DNA of 64,000 nucleotides from Dicyema japonicum (Eukaryota; Dicyemida; Rhombozoa; Dicyemidae): assembly GCA_011109175.1 (NCBI GenBank), contig RDEW01000032.1, positions 22,459 through 86,458 on the forward strand, given 5' to 3'. This document shows, one piece after another, positions 1 through 11,054 of this stretch (within the stretch, counting starts at the first letter, position 1; every line of letters begins with the position of its first letter). The position numbers and the translations under genes are program-made. The notes beneath the pieces were generated by a model. That model worked only from the letters and a program-made list of their open reading frames with translations. It searched no databases and was not told the origin of the DNA.

Positions 1-299
1 ATCGTCTACATTTGTTGCACATAGTTTCACCTGTGGCCACCGTTTTAGCCTTACTATGTAGCTTTTTATCGAGTTCATCAATTGAATCGATTACTAGATA
101 CTGGAGGAGATAATCCATCAAAACTGGTCTGCATTTCTTCTGGTATTTATGCTCCATCTAAATACTAAACTCGAAGGATAACCTTATATCAACAGAATAT
201 GTAAGATTCGCCTGTAAAAAGCGCGGCATTATTTATATTTACATGCTTCCGTCGCTAAATACTACTTCCTCGAGCTAATTTTGACCCCAACTTCGGTAA
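1..299. other. no recognisable gene
   Basis: Moderately AT-rich sequence. I see no convincing coding frame, RNA gene or repeat in it. A gene fragment running in from the left edge cannot be excluded, because host exons here can be very short. Confidence 0.4.
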
Positions 300-560
300 A
301 ATGAAGGAAGCTAACGACCATTAAAGAACGCGCGTCATCTGAGACAACTAATCAAGTTTATCCAGAAACAGAGTCCTTCATAGTCACACATGCCCATACA
401 GAACCAGCGTAAAGGTAAAAGACGTCCATTCGTGCAGTTTGAAAACCCCTGGAAGAAAAATGATCCTTTTCGTTCCAGTCAGGTAACATGACGCCACTCC
501 ATTAGGAAATGGAAGAGAAACAGACAAGAAAAGCAGAAATCTTCAACCTATTAACCTCAT
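300..560 (-). repeat. LINE 5'-leader-derived repeat
   Basis: Read on the minus strand, this resembles two other stretches (35.70-36.1 kb and 41.57-41.95 kb): GGCGTCATGT near the start, then AACGAAAAGGATCAT and ATGGACGTCTTTT at similar spacing. The same order can be followed, more weakly, through the first 120 bases of the LINE at 29.43 kb, which also starts at GTCATGTG. I infer a detached copy of a LINE 5' leader. No open frame is kept. Confidence 0.45.
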
Positions 561-784
561 AGCAGCACATGGAGCCAATACAGAGCAATAGTTAATCTCA
601 TCTACTCAAATTGTAGAAAATGCTTCCTAATTCTTTTATAATTTTAAAATAACTAAAAATCTAATAAAATCATATTTATTAAAAAAGATATATTCTACAA
701 ATTTTTTCATCCGTCTTTACTTCCTTTTCTACTTCCGCTTTTTCTACTTTTTTTCTATATTAGCTTCCGCTTTTTCTACTTTTT

Positions 785-905
785 TCTATAATGACCTTCT
801 TTGGCTAATATAAAGTCTGATGACATCGGATCTGATAGTCGTGAGTTCGAATCCGAAAGATGGACTTTTCAACCAAAGTCGATTCTCGTCGACCGGATCC
901 CATCT
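785..905 (+). repeat. tRNA-like SINE head
   Basis: An A-box-like segment (TGGCTAATATAAAG) is followed about 35 bases later by a good B box (GAGTTCGAATCC), as in tRNA-derived SINE heads. The region is too diverged to be a working tRNA gene, and no clean acceptor stem was found. The body downstream (906-1120) is not recognised. Confidence 0.35.
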
Positions 906-1119
906 GTGATGTGATGAGTCTTTGCCACGACACAGTTGTTGAAACGGATATCCCTACTGAATGAGTTTCAGACTAAAAATGTAGATCAGGGTTTCTCAAA
1001 CTTTTTATGTATCTCATATGCATGCGCTTATTGGGGACCCTCCATCGCATATACAAATAAAAGAAAAATTAAGAAATACAGAACAGGGCGTTCAGAATTA
1101 CAGAGCGATGGACTCGTGG

Positions 1120-1345
1120 GGAACATGGATCCGGACCGACTCCTCTGTAAGTCCTCATGCGGCTAGATTCCAGAATAACTCAAAGCACCTCTTCAAACAG
1201 TCGACTGATACGTACATCTGTGGGATCGAGAGAAGAACATCGGGCAAAGATGAGGACTTTATTCGAACACAACGGGATCAAGTGATAGTTAGTTTCGATT
1301 TTTGATTGTGGTCTTGGGGTGTTTAAATAAATAAATTAATCAGTC
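1120..1345 (+). repeat. LINE 3'-tail-like repeat
   Basis: It shares order and wording with the 3' end of the LINE at 23.28-23.48 kb: an ACTG.GATACGT segment, GGGATCGAG/GGGTCGAG, a GATCA.GTGAT...AGTTAGTTT segment and a final run of AATAAATAAA. I infer the 3' tail of a LINE or a SINE sharing that tail. Short open frames here have no homology. Confidence 0.4.
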
Positions 1346-2867
1346 AATTTATTTTAATTATTTTACTGAAAATTGATTCACATAAATATGTCGATCCAAG
1401 CACTGAACGTGTTTATAAGCATTTGTAAGTATATTTTTCTTTGGAAAGTAAATTTAAGTCAATTTATTAAGAAAAAGAGAGCAATGGACTGCGTGACTAT
1501 TCCCTCTCAAGAAGGCGAGCGAGATTTGCTCAAATAGCCATTAAGTAAACTATAAAATTCAATCAAATTTTCAATCTTGAGAACTGAGGTAAATTCCACA
1601 TCTGATTGAAGATCTATCAATTCCAATTGCTTAATATAGAAAAAGCCTTTAGTATTCTCATTTTATTTTGCAATCTCAGGCTACTAAGTCCTCTAGATGT
1701 GTGAATGACATAAACGTTTCATGGATAACTGAAAGAATAGAAGAGTTCATCTTAGTTAGGATCAGGGAGTCATTCATATTTAGCTGGCATTTTCATCGTC
1801 TCTTTTCGCGAAATGATAATTCTGGGAGGCTCTTAAATGGTTCTTGAAAAACCAGACTTGCTAAATTCAATGTCTCTTCGTGTAGCCTATTCGGATGTTT
1901 GATATCTGCAGCAACTGAGGTCTTCAGCGTAAGTGAAAAATAACGTATGGATCTTCTAAAATGGAATTTGCTGCGCAATCTTGGGGATCATGAGAAAAAT
2001 TTTCCAGTTGTGGCTTGAGGATAGGACATACAGATCTCAAGAGGATTAGGGTTTTTATGTCTCCATGGTTTGTCTAGGCTCACGAAAAAAAATATGGTAT
2101 CGATCCATCACAAAGCGAATTGATGTACATCAACAACTTAACCTTATGATCAAATAATCACTTGCTTAGCTTGTCACTTAATTTAACTAAATAGAAAAAA
2201 TATTTTTTTATCAGGACTTAGATTCAATCACTCTTATATAAGAAAACTCTTGAGGGTATGATGACTGAATATAGGTAAATTAATCCAGGAAACTATGCTT
2301 TGACATTGAAATTACTTAATTAGGTGACAACTCATCCTTTTCTCGTGATATCTAGTAAATAAATTAAGTTTCTGTTGAAAAGTTTATCTCCACTTGCAAC
2401 CAACTTGATAATTTTTTAGATGGAAAAAAATTCGAAAATAAAAATTGATTAAAAAAGTTTAAAAAAACAATATTTCCATTTGACTTAAGACCACTAACAA
2501 AAAAACGACGGGAGACATTTCTTTGTAGAAAAGATTCTTTTTGGAAGCCACTTGTGTAGATGGCTTATCTTCTTCCGATCCTGTGCTACATAAACTCACT
2601 CAAATTTATTATCGGAAAAATGGATAGTTCATTCTTGAACTGGTCGCAGTCGAAAAATAGAGGTCATTGGAAGGAAAACACTAAACATGCTTAACCGTAT
2701 TGAACCAGTTATCGTAAGAGGAAAAAATAAGTAAGAGAGGAGCAGACTTAATGAGGGCATTAATCGCAGGGTAAATGCGTTTTCAAATCTGGGAGAGGCC
2801 ACCCTTAACTGAAAGGCACTTTAAGCCAGTTATTAACTGTTTTCGTTTTAAAGAATATAGTTTAATT
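1346..2867. other. intergenic, one dispersed motif copy
   Basis: The stretch 1488-1545 carries a copy of a dispersed motif (ACTGCGTGACTATTC, then GGCGAGCGAGAT and GCTCAAATA) found six more times in the window. A minus-strand open frame of 61 codons at 1793-1978 has no recognised homology. Otherwise the sequence is AT-rich with no supported gene. It lies downstream of the mL37 stop codon. Confidence 0.4.
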
Positions 2868-4359
2868 CTATTTCAAATAAAACGAAAAAAATTTGTCAAT
2901 AACACCAATTTGAAGATTTTCGTATTTAGTATTTCTCAACATTGATCTATTCGGGAGGATTTTATGAAACAGCATATTCTCATTATCAACCACCGCTATA
3001 TTACAGCTTTCATCCCCAACTGCCTTTAACTGATAAGCCGTAAAATGGAACCGAATCCCATCACAACTAATGCACTGGACATTCACAGGCTCAGGAAGTA
3101 CTCCAGAGACTCCCGCCTTTTTTTAAATAAAAAAGTGAACCCCATATTTTAACCTCGCAAAGTGAAGGCACATAGCGTGTGAATACATCAAAGAGTTTGC
3201 CGACCTTTGATCATGCCGAAGTGTGTCAGCTGAGCAATCAACAAAGATTGTATGTGGCCATAAATCTCTATTTAGACACGTGGACTTGTTGCTTTCCTCT
3301 AAGGCTTTTAGGAGCAAACAACCTTCGTAGCATTTCTTAACAAGATCAATGGTGGGATTCATTGGGTAAACACTAGGAATTGATCCCTCCAAGTAACTCG
3401 AGCCTTTATGGTTTACTCCAAAGAAAACCGACGAGGGAATCAAAGTCCAACTTGAGAGGAGAATGAGAAAACGAGACCCAAGGAAAGTTTGCATTTAATC
3501 TCACCATTGGGGAATCTGAAAAGCTAACTTCAAAGAGAGACCTATTTTGGGAGAGACTTTGTATTCAATGGAAAGATCAAAGTTTTCTACAAGTTGAGGT
3601 TTTGCTGGACTTCCTGAAAGAATAGATAAACTCTGAGAAAGACTCATCAGACTCTGCATAAGAATCTTACTGAAAACTATGAAAAATCCTTACAAAGAAC
3701 GGGTGGCGGGTATTCCAGTCTCGCTTTTGAACTTCCAGACAGGCTGTTTCGGGTCGTGTCGTTTGGGAAGCTGAACATTCGTGGTATCAAAGAGATTTGA
3801 TTTAAAAATGAGATATTTTATTTGGGTTTCCTATCATTAACGGAAATTTCATTACAAGCCGAAAAATTGAAGATAGTTCTTTACATTGGATAGATTTACG
3901 GCAGAGGAGAGTGTTAGTTAAATTTTGAGCCGCAGGTTCTCCTAGAAAATTAAATATTCAAAATTAATAAGCATTTATTTAAAAAAAATAAAAATTATTT
4001 AAGGAGAGCGAATAAACTCCAGAATAACAAAAATAAATTAAAATACCTTCCATGAAAGTTACTGTGTTGTCAAAAATGTATGCATTTTTCATCAGCTTTA
4101 GAGGTGGCGTATCGTCTTTTACAGAAGCCATGTAATGCCTGGTGTATCTGTTATGACTGTGAGTCCATTCGGCGGATGGTGGTGGCTTTTTGTATTTTGC
4201 CTCAATATCTATGTAATCCCCTAAGACTTTTTAATTTTAAGTACCAGGCTTTAGTGACTCTGGAATGACAATTTTTACTGGCATGTTTTTTAGCTTGTAG
4301 TCAAATATTCTACGCCAATCAACCCCAGTAAATAGTCTATCCACAAAACGCCTATCCAT
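2868..4359 (-). CDS. MRPL37: mitochondrial ribosomal protein mL37, complete, 7 exons
   Basis: Large-subunit mitoribosome protein; role from the family. Minus-strand exons in order: 4359-4245, 4220-4047, 3941-3856, 3830-3694, 3669-3505, 3450-3141, 3116-2868. Every exon length agrees with the phase of its neighbours, giving 411 aa, close to the roughly 420 aa usual for the family. Introns are 24, 105, 25, 24, 54 and 24 nt, all GT-AG. Homology is clearest in the last exon (residues 330-411): PVNVQCISCDG and FHFTAYQL match the mL37 C-terminal pattern, and HFARLKYG precedes it. Near the N-terminus, NAYIFDNTVTFMEG fits the mL37 segment before its LTKT region. The ATG at 4359 opens an Arg/Phe-rich N-terminus (MDRRFVDRLF), suitable for mitochondrial import. 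The 54- and 105-nt introns are the least certain boundaries. No defect seen. Confidence 0.85.
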
Positions 4360-4424
4360 ATGAATAACAATTTATTATTTTTTGAATTCTTTTAATTTGT
4401 TTAATTTTATTTTTTATATAAACC

Positions 4425-5215
4425 AACATCCATCCGAACCTGAAACTTTGGCTTGGAAACTTCCTAAATGGAAGACGAGCACAAGTACTCTGCAACAACA
4501 TCAAATCAAGATCTCGCTATTTCCCAAATGGAGTCCCTCAAGGCTCCCAACTATCACCTCAACTCTTCAATCTCTACATAAACGACATGCCACAAACCTG
4601 TAATGAAAACTGTCTAATCCTTTCCTATGCTGACGATATCATTCTTGCTTCCAAGAACAGAAGCATTCAATCAGCGACTCAGTTGGCTCAACAAATGCTC
4701 GACAACTTGGAACTATGGCTCTCGAAGCGGAGACTTGACACATCAGCAGCAAAGTCCTTTGTCACACTGTTTACCACCTACAAGAGACAGCTCTGTATCG
4801 AACCAAAAGTCTTTATGAAGAACGAAGCTATCTCTATTAACAAAACACCGAAGATTCTGGGAGTAACCTTTGATCAGGGACTCACCTTTATCCGGTATGT
4901 TGAAAACAGAGTAACTTCTGCTCTGAAAAAATAAGAATTATAAAGTGCTCTCAAAAACACTTAGAGATCAAACTGTGGAAAATCTCAACTTCAGAAATGT
5001 GACCCAGTGCAATGACTTTCTTTAGGACTTATCGACGTTCCTCTGCGTGCGCAACTGTATCGCTTTTTCTGGTTTTTATAGAAACATAGAAAAACGCTCC
5101 CATGGTTCCTCTTGAATTCTTCTAAAAGGAAAGTGAAATTGGAGAGTTGTAAAATAGTGTGGGAAATAAACGTGTAGTTTTCAGTCTGAGTGAATTTATT
5201 TTAATAATAAAAATT
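4425..5215 (+). mobile_element. 5'-truncated L2/CR1-like LINE, RT and thumb
   Basis: Frame 4431-4934 encodes the second half of a reverse transcriptase: LWLGNFLNGRRAQ, then the FPNGVPQGSQLSP motif, NLYIND and the catalytic SYADDIILAS box at about 4620, then KILGVTFD. It is cut off by a stop at 4932-4934. The same wording occurs in the element at 29.4-32.2 kb (NGVPQGSPLSP, KIMGVTFD), so they belong to one group. The EN and N-terminal RT are missing, the usual 5' truncation. The 3' part to about 5215 is non-coding and AT-rich. It lies just upstream (on mL37's strand) of the mL37 start codon. Confidence 0.8.
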
Positions 5216-5934
5216 ATTTTAAAGCAAAATTTATAGTAATTGTTTAAACATAAAAACATAAAGTTATGTTATTTCATCATTATGACTTGCAGCCATTGAG
5301 CACTCAATGGGAATTACCTCATAATCACGAGCCCAATGTTCTGGAAAAGCTATCACGTTATTCTAGGTTTACCATTCTGCTTCTCCAAATACGTCAGATT
5401 AACCTGATAGAATCAGGCTTGCTCGGGGCTAATAATCCCAGACATCTCAACGGAGATCTGCTGGAATACCAGTCGGTCCACAATACCGTGCCACTTTCCC
5501 CTTTTCATATATTAAGCAATGCTCGCTGCAGAACCTCCCGTGAAACGGCAACTTAATTAAATTCCTATTAGAGAAGTGTTCCATGCACGTTGAATCCAAG
5601 CAAGACACCTTCGTCGACTCCATGACATTGTTGTAACGCCATCCGCCTCTGTCAAGACGACGGGTTCCAGAAGGCAAGTAAACCCGGGGTCTTATATAGC
5701 TCTTATGACAATCGCGTTTAACATGGTGTGACGAGGGAATCTCCCAGAGCTCAGTCTGCATAACAGCGGGTGTAGTCCTGTCCAGGTTAATCATTTAGTT
5801 TAATTAGTTAGTCGATTATGGATGAAGATACCGAAAACAAATAATTATAAAATTAATTACAAAAATAAATTTAAATTAAAAAAATATCTTTTCCAATTTT
5901 GGTTCTCGTTGTTTAATTGAAAATTTTCAAAATA
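5216..5934. other. intergenic between LINE fragment and CCDC12 gene
   Basis: Two overlapping open frames (5266-5556 plus, 96 codons; 5447-5794 minus, 115 codons) are unusually long for random AT-rich DNA, and the region is less AT-rich than its surroundings. I recognise neither. They may be remains of another mobile element. Confidence 0.35.
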
Positions 5935-6353
5935 ATGTCAGAAATAGGTAAATTGGAAGAAAATGCGTTAAAAAGGAAAGAAAGACTAAAAGAGTAATAA
6001 ATTGAAACTAAAATTAGTCTGAAATTCCGGAATTATCAGCCTAAAGACGAATCCCTTCAAGAATTAGTCCTTCCTAAACCAGTCCTTCCAGAGTGTATTA
6101 ATCGAATTTATTTTAGTCATAAAGGTAGGACAGGAAGCTACGGATTTGAACAATGATTTGGATAAATTGGTAATTTGGATTTATTATTCAAGAATATTCA
6201 AGATTTGGGGCCAAAGTGCAAAGATAACGACCTCAAACGCGATCTCGCTCCTCGTGTTGAATTGCTAGAAAAACAGACTCAAGAAGCTCTGGTGGAAATT
6301 CTAAGTATTTCTTTTACATATTTGTAGGAAATCAACTTAAGACTGACTCATGA
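5935..6353 (+). CDS. CCDC12: CCDC12 / cwf18 family splicing-associated protein, 5 exons
   Basis: Homologue of CCDC12 (yeast cwf18), a small coiled-coil protein of the activated spliceosome; role from the family. Exons 5935-5993, 6018-6094, 6117-6169, 6193-6304 and 6328-6353 give 108 aa; the introns are 24, 22, 23 and 23 nt, all GT-AG, and each is needed to keep frame. Family landmarks: IGKLEENALKRKERLK at residues 3-18, FRNYQPKDESL from residue 23, and DNDLKRDLAPRVELLEKQTQ from residue 74, matching the family's LRNYxPxDE and DLKRDxxxxLEKLxxRTQ blocks. The human protein is longer (about 166 aa); the charged linker after the first block is missing here. Start chosen as the only ATG before the conserved N-terminus. 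Upstream is AT-rich with no clear promoter motif. Confidence 0.88.
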
Positions 6354-7085
6354 ACTTTGTTGTTTAATTCATTGTAGTATCTTTCTGATTTTTTGATTTC
6401 TAAAAAAGTTACTATCTTTGGCATTGTCTTCAATTACCTTGTTCACCACAAACCGAAAGCGATTCAACAATTCAAACGACTAAAGGGGATCAAACCTTCT
6501 TGGACATAAATACCTGCAGTTTTCTTAATTATGTCCCTTCTAGATGAGCCCCATGTATATCACTCATCATCCTACAAAATCTATAGCATGTACAAAACTC
6601 AGCCTGAGATCTATAATGGGCTGTTTAAAATTGACCTATTTTGATGCCTTGCGGTGAAAGACGAGGATAACCCGATCTCGCTATCGGGCTATCACTTCGA
6701 ATTGCAGATCTTACAATATCTCCAACAATCATTGGACCTTGTGTACTTAACCTTTACAATACTCAAATCCACTTACTGCACGCAAATTTGTAAGATTCCT
6801 ACTGACCTAAAGAACAAGCAAGAAAATATTCTCTCCTTCAAGAAACGAAACCTGAACTGAAAAAAGTCATGATTATGTATCCACCGTGGTTTACAAGCTC
6901 TCAGATCAAACAAAATACTGAGGCGAAAACCTTCTGAGATAACAGCGTTAAAATTGTCGATTCCAAGGACCATCACACTGAGGCCTCCCGCCTACGGTGT
7001 GGCATTTTCCATCTCTGGGTGGAAGAGAATAAATGAAAAGTTTACTCTAAAAATCAAATGTTGCTTAAATTAACTAAAAATAATA
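6354..7085. other. no supported gene; possibly part of the element downstream
   Basis: Several short frames (6654-6860 plus, 6773-6976 minus) lack recognised motifs. The stretch may be the 5' part of the decayed integrase element that follows, but I cannot show it. Confidence 0.3.
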
Positions 7086-7945
7086 ATTCAGATGAAACCA
7101 TTAGCACCGCTTAGGCAGTACAAAAATTTTATTGGAGTTAAGAACAGTTATACAGTCACTTCTCCAAAACGCCAAATTTGGGAATTCTAAATCCACTATC
7201 GTTGATTTTATCTCAAACTGTAATACTTGTTCTGGATTCAATTTTATGACTACAGTTAAAGAAATTGGAATATTTGTTCTGGATTCAATTCCATGACTAC
7301 AGTTCAAGAAATCTTCATTCAGATAACGGAAAAGAGTTTAAATTTTAGAAGTTTCCCAACTTAACGAAGAATGGAAGATTAAGTCCATTTATGGAAGACC
7401 CAGATATCCTCAGTCTCAAGGTCAATATAACGTTTTAATCAAACGTTGAAACGTTGGTTGGGAAAAACTCTCTTTGCGACTGAATCGCAGAAATGGGTGG
7501 ATGTTTTGGCGAAGAAAGTATAAATATAATATTACTAAACACCGAGATACGGGGAAATCTCCATTTGGATTGTTTATAGCTGTCCAGGCTTAATACTATT
7601 AATACCATCGTTGAAGGCAATGACTCAACTTAAATGATTCATTTTCGTAAGATATTTATGATGAAGTTTCTGAACATAATTCTGATTACAAAATAACAGT
7701 ACTCAAAAATGCCAATTTCAGTTTCAATAGAAAAAATTTAAACATTGGAGATCATGTACGTATCGAAATAGATTTTGATAATAACCCAAATACAAAAAAT
7801 TGCCATTAGATAGTTATTTTTTCGAGAGAAATTTATACTGTTACATTCGGAAATTCTCTTCATACAGTAACTATTAAAGAATGTGAAACAGGTGCCGAGC
7901 AAATAATTTCCAAATCCTGTTTGAAAAAAGTTTCTGATTAATGAA
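7086..7945 (+). pseudogene. decayed rve-type integrase of a mobile element
   Basis: Retroviral-type integrase core fragments, in more than one frame: HSDNGKEF (codons 7316-7339), the block around the second catalytic Asp, then YGRPRYPQSQGQ near 7388, and about 15 residues later a WLGK segment. Downstream, NIGDHVRIEIDFDNN (around 7740) looks like the small C-terminal domain of these integrases. A similar C-terminal segment (NVGDRVILRMDC) is at 36.69 kb. Stops and frameshifts throughout mean it cannot be expressed. The parent could be a Ty3/gypsy-like or integrase-only element; no LTR or reverse transcriptase was seen. Confidence 0.6.
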
Positions 7946-8320
7946 GTTTTAATAAAACTCGTTTAATTTTTTTGACTATTGCTTAATTTTGTTATAAAAA
8001 ATTTTAAAGGCTTTCGAAAGTCCTGTGCAAATGTTACCACCGCCAGAGTCAAATAATTCACAAGATAAGCAAAAATGTTACATTTATTTGATAATTTTTA
8101 TTATTTTAAAAAGAAAACATGCTTTTTAAATTTTAGTCAACCTAATCAATTTTTATTATTTTATTTCATCAATTAAAAAAGGATTTTTCCACTTTTTATT
8201 TTTTTAATGAAAATTTAGCGTGCATATGTTACCTCCACTAAAGGAATTAGATATATCTGAAGTCAAGTATTAATTATTTTAAATTCTTTAAATGTACAAT
8301 AAAATTTAAAAAAACGTTAA
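7946..8320. other. AT-rich spacer
   Basis: Very AT-rich with homopolymer runs. Nothing recognisable. Confidence 0.5.
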
Positions 8321-8494
8321 ATGCCACGTGTTTCAGTTGAAAATCGTTATAAGATCATATTTTTTATTGAAAATGGGACTTCGATTTCTAAAGTTGCTAG
8401 TACTCTCGGAATAGGTAGAAGTACAGTTCGTGATTTCCATAAGCGCGATATTGAAGGATATGGCTGCACTGATAGACCTAAATTGTGCCGATAA
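8321..8494 (+). pseudogene. Tc1/mariner transposase N-terminal fragment
   Basis: A 57-codon frame starting MPRVSVENRYKIIFFIENG, then SKVASTLGIGRSTVRDF and ending TDRPKLCR. The order (Pro-Arg start, R.KI, VA..LG.....TVR..., D.P) is that of the N-terminal helix-turn-helix of Tc1-like transposases, which binds the terminal repeats. It ends abruptly at a stop where LINE sequence of the opposite strand begins, so the DDE catalytic domain is missing. Confidence 0.6.
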
Positions 8495-9960
8495 AAATTT
8501 TGTGATTGTCCGTATCAGAAAGTCCCCATGTTCCGGCATTGTAGAGGAGAATAGACTTCATCAGTGAATTGTATAAACGTATCCGCGTTTGTGTAATGAA
8601 TCTTTTACGCTTATGCCAATTTTCTGCGTAGTGCACTGTTTGCATGTGTTTTCCGCATAATTACGTCTCCAATAACGATCCGAGTTTCTTTACTTTTCTC
8701 CAATGTTCATCCAGCTGGGATTTTTGTCTTTCTAGTTAAGTCAATTTTGTTTTCTCTACATTTATATTGAGGAACAACTCGGCAAGTTAATTTGGAATCA
8801 CCTCTAATAGGCTTTTCAGAGCATTCATGTCAAGAGAAATGAAGTCCACGTAATCTGCATAAGCCACCACATCGATTTTTTGCTTCATAGTATGGTTTTG
8901 ACTCCCTCAATGCAGCTTCCAGGTATATGAAAAATAGTATGGGAGATAACGGATCCCCTTGAGGTGTCCCAGATGTTGTTTCAAATGACTCAGAGCACTT
9001 GTCCCGTATCCTGACCGATAGGTATGTTTCTGATAAAAGTACCCCGAACATCTGGGAAGAAGATTCGTCAAGGAATTCTGTGAAGACATCCATCAATTAT
9101 TGACGATTGATTGAATCAAAAGCTCTTGACATATCAATTCCAAGAATGTTTGTCGTGTTTTTGAACTTTGAATAGTGGAACAACGTCATCTATGGCTCCA
9201 CACAATGTCACAAGTCGGCCTTCCTTCTCGAAAGCTGCTGTAGAACTCGGATAAAAATTGATCCGTACGAGGCTTTATCCTTGAGAGTAATAATTGCAAG
9301 CACTTTCCGTATGCTGTTCATAAGAATTACTGGCCTGAGATTCTCCACTTATCCCTTAGCTTTGTTCGTTTTTGGACAGGGACCAGTATTGCTTGTCCAA
9401 AAGGTAAGTGGTTGTTAGTTTTAAACATTCAATTGAAGAGGTCAGCAATAAGGGTATGTATGTTTTCATTTCCATACTTTACTAGCTCTTGTTATAGCCC
9501 GTCTGATTCATGACTTTTGTTGTTTTTAAGCTTAAGACAGGCTTGTCGCATTTCTGCGGGAGATATTTCCACCTCCAATTTCTTGGAATGAACAGTAAAT
9601 GCTGCAATTATGTTGCTGTCTGACTTAAACAATTTCTTGAAGTAACCGCAATTAATTCTGCAGCTTCTGCAGAGTCTGCTATCCATCGGCCATCTTCGTC
9701 GTTCATGATTAGAGGTTGTCTGCGTTTGCACCCACGGAATAATCTGATCGCCTCATAGTACCTTCCATTGTCCTTCAGATCTTCAAGTGCCTTGATCTGT
9801 TCCTCGGTCTCGTTTCTTGACATAGTGGAAACGTTCTTTCAGATTTTCTTCTTGGTATTTGTTCTTTCACAACTAAGCTCCTCTTTGATATGCTTGTATT
9901 CACTGTTTAAGTATTAAAGCCAATAGATTTTTGTTCCTTTACAAAGAGTGATATCTCTGT
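8495..9960 (-). mobile_element. LINE reverse transcriptase fragment (group b)
   Basis: Minus-strand RT pieces in several frames. From right to left: a leucine-rich N-terminal RT region (ISPAEMRQACLKLKNNK at 9.55 kb), DMSRAFDSINRQ near 9.12 kb, SGTPQGDPLSPILFF and YLEAALRES at about 8.93 kb, a damaged YADD-like box (ADYVDFIS) near 8.84 kb, and the thumb (KSILLYNAGTWGLSD) running to the junction at 8494. It matches the better copies at 17.6-19.8 and 21.6-23.5 kb. Stops and shifts interrupt it. Its 3' end is missing, unusual for a LINE copy. Confidence 0.75.
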
Positions 9961-10096
9961 GATGTGCTGACCATTTCTGTGTCTAGAAGATGTTTGTCCG
10001 CTGCCCCTCGTATTGATTCTTGCAGTTGCTTCCAGATATTGGGGATTTCTTGATTTTGTTTCCAGGCTGCTCAGCTTCATGTCGAAGCATCTATTG

Positions 10097-10272
10097 GTGG
10101 GTAATTTTTACTTGACCTAAAAATTTAAAATTTTGACGTTGGATTTGACATAGATTTTATTAATAAGGTCTCAGATACATAGACAACAGATGTGCAGAAA
10201 ATGTAATTATATATAAAAATTTTAACACATTTAATTTAAAAATGCATCTGGGTACATCTGACTTTTTTTAAT
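10097..10272 (+). repeat. dispersed ~200-bp AT-rich repeat
   Basis: It begins GGGTAATTTTTACTTGACC, runs through ATTTAAAATTTTGACG and ends CATCTGGGTACATCTGA. Further copies with the same start and end lie at about 20.04-20.21, 24.05-24.21, 26.00-26.16 and 41.09-41.25 kb. No coding capacity. The defined ends suggest a short non-autonomous transposon, but I see no clear terminal inverted repeat. Confidence 0.55.
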
Positions 10273-10274
10273 TT

Positions 10275-11010
10275 AAGAACTAAATAAATGATGGAGCGTG
10301 GCTGGATGCACTCCCGTCTTCCTCCCTGGGGACCCTATTGGACGATGACTGTATTCGGATTGGAATCGCACAACGCCTGGGAGCTGATGTTTGCGTCGAA
10401 CACCAATGTCGCTGTGGAGGGATCGTCGATGCCAAAGGGCTGCACCCGCTCTCGTGCAAAAGGAGTGCGGGCAGAGCACCCCGTCATGCTGCTATGAACA
10501 ACATTGTCTTGCGAGCTCTTGAAGCGGCAGGCTTCCCGGCAGTATTGGAACCCGTGGGATTGGACGCGAGATGGGAAAAGACCGGATGGGTTAACTATCT
10601 TTCCGTTCACTGAGGGAAAATCGCTCGTATGGGACTGCACTGTTGTGGATTCTTTCTCGAACTCGATGATGCTCAGCTCGGCGCAGTCTGCTGGATCGGC
10701 AGCCGATCTGGCCGAAAAAATCAAGATTAAAAATATGGCGAAATTGGAGACCGCTACCGTTTTGTACCGGGTAGCAATCGAGACGTCTGTGCGGCTGAAG
10801 TATTGCAGCCTCTTTCCTTAAGGAAATAGGGAAAATTGGCCCACCGCAAGAAAGACGTGCGGGAAGCGGTCCGGCTGAGGCAAAGAATTGGTATCGCTGT
10901 TATTCGCGGAAACGCTTACTCCGTGATGTCAGCAGCCGCTCTCCCTCATACTTAATAAATAATATTTTATTGTTAATAAATTTTTGTTTAAAAAAAAAAA
11001 AAAAAAAAAA
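10275..11010 (+). mobile_element. 3' end of a restriction-like-endonuclease LINE, with poly(A)
   Basis: Plus-strand frames encode the C-terminal zinc knuckle (CRCGGIVDAKGLHPLSC near 10.41 kb) and the nuclease core RPDGLTIFPFTEGKSLVWD (10.58-10.64 kb), the pattern of the PD-(D/E)XK-like endonuclease that early-branching LINEs carry after the RT. A frameshift near 10.55 kb separates them. The element ends in about 24 A residues at 10.99-11.01 kb, evidence for target-primed insertion of a polyadenylated RNA. Related copies: 36.9-38.9, 44.4-44.9 and 49.5-50.6 kb. The RT part is absent (5' truncation). Confidence 0.75.
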
Positions 11011-11054
11011 ATAAATGATCTACTAGAATAGTATTCAGAAATGAAAACAGATAA

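Noticed and set aside
7086-7945. An endogenous retrovirus
   Set aside because: Only integrase-like fragments are visible; no reverse transcriptase, envelope or LTRs were found nearby.
10335-10724. 129-codon minus-strand frame as a gene
   Set aside because: It is antisense to the zinc knuckle and nuclease core of the plus-strand LINE.
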